A DNA stretch of 16,287 bases from Sphingomonas sp. GTDB lineage: Bacteria; Pseudomonadota; Alphaproteobacteria; Sphingomonadales; Sphingomonadaceae. A program made the position numbers and the translations under genes. The notes below the pieces were generated by a model. That model was not told the origin of the DNA, ran no database searches, and saw only the letters and a list, made by a program, of their open reading frames with translations. Location: assembly GCA_025935515.1 (NCBI GenBank), contig JAICVC010000032.1:1-16287 (forward strand), written 5' to 3'. Shown one piece after another: positions 14,296 through 16,287 of the stretch (its first letter is position 1; each line of letters begins with the position of its first letter).

Positions 14296-15519
14296 TCAAC
14301 CGGCCATTTGCCGCACCCAGGCGGCGTCGGGGGCATCGGGCTTCATCGTCAGGTAGCGGCGGAAGGCGGCCTTCGCCTCGGCTGCGCGGCCTTCCTTCAT
14401 CAGCGCGATGCCGTGCCAGCGCCAGGCGTCGGCCGGAGCGTCGGGATAGGCGACTGCGGCGGCATAGCTTTGCCAGGCGCGGACCTCGTCGCCGGGACGA
14501 TTGCGGAGCCGCCACACCTCGCCCTCGTAGAAGCGGAGCAGGCCGTTCCAGCCGTCCTGCGCGAGGGTCTGGATCAGATACTGGCTGGCGCCGGGGTCGT
14601 TGAGCTTGACCTGGTCGTCGAGCAGCGTCGGGCGGATCGGCCCGATTGTCGCGAGATACCGTTCGCGGCGATTGTCGTACGCCTTGCCGGGAACGGTCAG
14701 CTCGAGCGCGTCGGCCCTCAGATCGGCCATGCGCGCGTCCGACGATGGGTGGGTGTCGAAAATCCCACCCCTGCGGCGGCGCTTCCCGCGGTAGCGCGCG
14801 CTCGCATATTCCTCGCCGATCAGCTGCTGCCAGATCGCCGACATCTCCATCGGCGCATAGCCCGCCTCGGCGATCAGCCGCGCGCCCATCGCATCGGCCT
14901 CGGCCTCCATCGCGCGGCTGTACTGGAACAGCGAGAGGATGGTGCCGAGCTGGGCGAGCTGGACATAATCGCCGAGATAGACTCCGGCGCCGGCGCCGCC
15001 GACTCCCGCGGCCATCGCGCCGATCGCGAAGAGGTCGGTCTTTCGGCGCTGGTCGCGCCACGAGCGGATCTGGTGGCGGCGCAGGAAGTGCCCCGATTCG
15101 TGTGCGATCACGCCCGCCAACTGGGCTTCGTTGCGCATCCGCAGCAAAAGGCCGGAGAAGACGACCGCGAAGCCGGTCGGGAACATCATCGCGTTGAAAT
15201 CGGGAATCCGCGCCAGATAGATTCGGAAATCCTTCGCGGCCGGGCCGCCGACGGTGCCGATGATGTTCTGCAGATAGCCGGTGAGCTTGGGGTCGGTGAT
15301 CAGGAGGTTGGAGCCGGCGATCTCCTCCTCGACCCGCTCCATCTCGTTCCACAGGCCGATCTCGTCACGCTCGGTTGGCCGATAGCCCGGGCCGATCAGC
15401 GGGACCATGTCCTGCGGGCGCACCCGGGCCTGGGCGATCCCGGTGTGGAGCGCGGCCGTCGCCGCGCCGCCGCCGACCAGCAGCGAGCGGCGAGTGAGCT
15501 CGAGGCATCGCGTGCACAT
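14296..15519 (-). CDS. M48-family periplasmic metalloprotease with TPR-like C-terminus
   Basis: A zinc endopeptidase of the M48 (BepA/LoiP-like) group, probably periplasmic, where relatives handle outer-membrane protein quality control. The N-terminus has a twin-arginine signal (LTRRSLLVGGGAATAA, with a CTRC just before). Active site: H140-E141-S-G-H144 in GVIAHESGHFLRRH, with third zinc ligand likely E205 in SRAMEAEAD, plus the THPSSDAR motif (256-263) typical of the family. The C-terminal third (about 300-400) looks like TPR helices (AWQSYAAAVAYPDAPADAWRW..ALMKEGRAAEAKAAFRRYL). The ATG at 15517-15519 shares its A with the stop of the upstream gene (TGATG), so translation is coupled. The frame remains open upstream but is then the shadow of the lipoprotein gene. 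Length, 407 aa, is normal. Confidence 0.93.
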   Translation of the reverse strand: MCTRCLELTRRSLLVGGGAATAALHTGIAQARVRPQDMVPLIGPGYRPTERDEIGLWNEMERVEEEIAGSNLLITDPKLTGYLQNIIGTVGGPAAKDFRIYLARIPDFNAMMFPTGFAVVFSGLLLRMRNEAQLAGVIAHESGHFLRRHQIRSWRDQRRKTDLFAIGAMAAGVGGAGAGVYLGDYVQLAQLGTILSLFQYSRAMEAEADAMGARLIAEAGYAPMEMSAIWQQLIGEEYASARYRGKRRRRGGIFDTHPSSDARMADLRADALELTVPGKAYDNRRERYLATIGPIRPTLLDDQVKLNDPGASQYLIQTLAQDGWNGLLRFYEGEVWRLRNRPGDEVRAWQSYAAAVAYPDAPADAWRWHGIALMKEGRAAEAKAAFRRYLTMKPDAPDAAWVRQMAG

Positions 15520-16287
15520 CAGCGTTTCTCCCGCGACTGCTGCTGGCGGATTGCGCGGCCCGGCTTCATCCGGCCGAGCAGCCGCTCGACCATCTGCGCG
15601 GCGCCCTGCGGACTGCGGAGATCGCCGAATTTCACCCCGGGAATCTGGCTGCCGGCGGTGACCACGTTGAACCAGACGACCTCGCCGGTCTTCAAGTCGA
15701 CCAGCGACGCATAATCGAGCTGCTGCTGGCCGCCGACGTTGGGGGCGCAGAAGCCGATGAAGCAGCCGGCGAGGCCGAGCACGCCGAGCGCGATCCGCCC
15801 GCCCGAGGCAACCTGGTCCTCGGCGTGGAGGAAAAGCGCGTAATCGTAGCCGGTCTTCTGCCCCAGCTTCACGGCGTCGCTCCCGAGCGTCCAGTCGAGG
15901 CCCCTGCCGCGCTTGGTCGGCAGATAATCGCCGAGATATTTGTGGATGACGATCGACTGGTCGACGACGAAGTTCAGCCGCTCGACGTCGGCGAGCTCCT
16001 GGGCGGTGACTCCCGGCACTTCGTCGCGGTGCTCGACGATGGTCATGTTGGCGCCGCGCGACGCCTGCTGGGCGCGGAGCGCGTCGACGATGCTCCGCCG
16101 CGCCTGGTCGGTCCAGTCCGCGCGCGGCTCGACCATCCCGCCGGTCGTGAGCGACCCGACGGTCACGTCCGGCCGCAGCACCAGCAATTTGTAGTCGCCG
16201 CTCGGCGGCGTGAACTGAACGTCGGCGAACTGCCGCGTCTGGACGCACCCGCCCAGCACCAGGCTTGCGGCAGCAGCGACGGCGAGA
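15519..16287 (-). CDS. Putative lipoprotein, 5' end cut by the window edge
   Basis: The visible 255 codons open inside a lipoprotein signal peptide (LAVAAAASLVLGGC), giving a lipobox L-G-G-C with the lipidated Cys near the right edge. A GTG at 16259 would be an internal start lacking the hydrophobic core, so the true start lies beyond 16287. The mature part contains YDYALFLHAEDQV and YASLVDLKTGEVVWFN, suggesting a beta-rich periplasmic domain like lipoproteins of envelope assembly factors. A small hydrophobic segment (IALGVLGLAGCFIGFCAP) is also present. No family name can be given. It is translationally coupled to the M48 protease, so the two likely act together in the envelope. Confidence 0.8.
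   Translation of the reverse strand, partial: LAVAAAASLVLGGCVQTRQFADVQFTPPSGDYKLLVLRPDVTVGSLTTGGMVEPRADWTDQARRSIVDALRAQQASRGANMTIVEHRDEVPGVTAQELADVERLNFVVDQSIVIHKYLGDYLPTKRGRGLDWTLGSDAVKLGQKTGYDYALFLHAEDQVASGGRIALGVLGLAGCFIGFCAPNVGGQQQLDYASLVDLKTGEVVWFNVVTAGSQIPGVKFGDLRSPQGAAQMVERLLGRMKPGRAIRQQQSREKR

Noticed and set aside
15520..16248. N-terminal 243 codons of the open frame containing the M48 protease
   Set aside because: They are a shadow of the overlapping lipoprotein gene; the twin-arginine signal marks the real start at 15519.

Overview
The window looks like chromosomal DNA from a G+C-rich alphaproteobacterium, most likely a sphingomonad (Sphingomonas or a close relative). This rests on the RecA, ClpP and trigger factor sequences, a GTTC-N7-GTTC SOS box upstream of recA (the alphaproteobacterial LexA operator type), a large sphingomonad-style TonB-dependent receptor with a proline-rich tail, and dense short palindromic repeats. 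Nearly every gene is on the minus strand. Only a GIY-YIG nuclease and a tiny proline-rich ORF are on plus.

Layout: (1) 1-1112, the 5' 333 codons of recA (3' end outside the window) and its SOS operator. (2) 1120-5690, an accessory segment between recA and clpP. It holds a helix-turn-helix protein inside an inverted repeat, a two-gene operon of less G+C-rich appearance (a 79-aa HTH-like protein plus an 808-aa DUF4238/SEC-C protein), a single-domain GIY-YIG nuclease between two copies of a roughly 50-bp direct repeat, and many REP-like palindromes. (3) 5690-6346, clpP. (4) 6411-9590, a triple-palindrome repeat, a terminator and a 1020-aa TonB-dependent receptor. (5) 9721-13361, a tightly packed minus-strand series tRNA-Leu(UAG) -> tig -> cupin protein -> GT2 glycosyltransferase, with overlapping stop/start codons and a readable promoter ahead of the tRNA. 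(6) 13474-16287, a proline-rich mini-ORF, then a lipoprotein -> Tat-type M48 metalloprotease -> lipoprotein series, the first gene running off the right edge.

How the genes work together: the backbone is protein quality control and DNA repair (trigger factor, ClpP, an M48 periplasmic protease, RecA). tig and clpP, often neighbours, are separated here by the cupin, glycosyltransferase and receptor genes. The accessory segment is the part most likely to hold something undescribed. The DUF4238/SEC-C protein with its coupled small HTH-like partner has the layout of a regulated toxin or defence operon, but nothing in the sequence proves an activity. Both it and the GIY-YIG gene end inside repeat sequence, which points to repeat-mediated insertion or remodelling.
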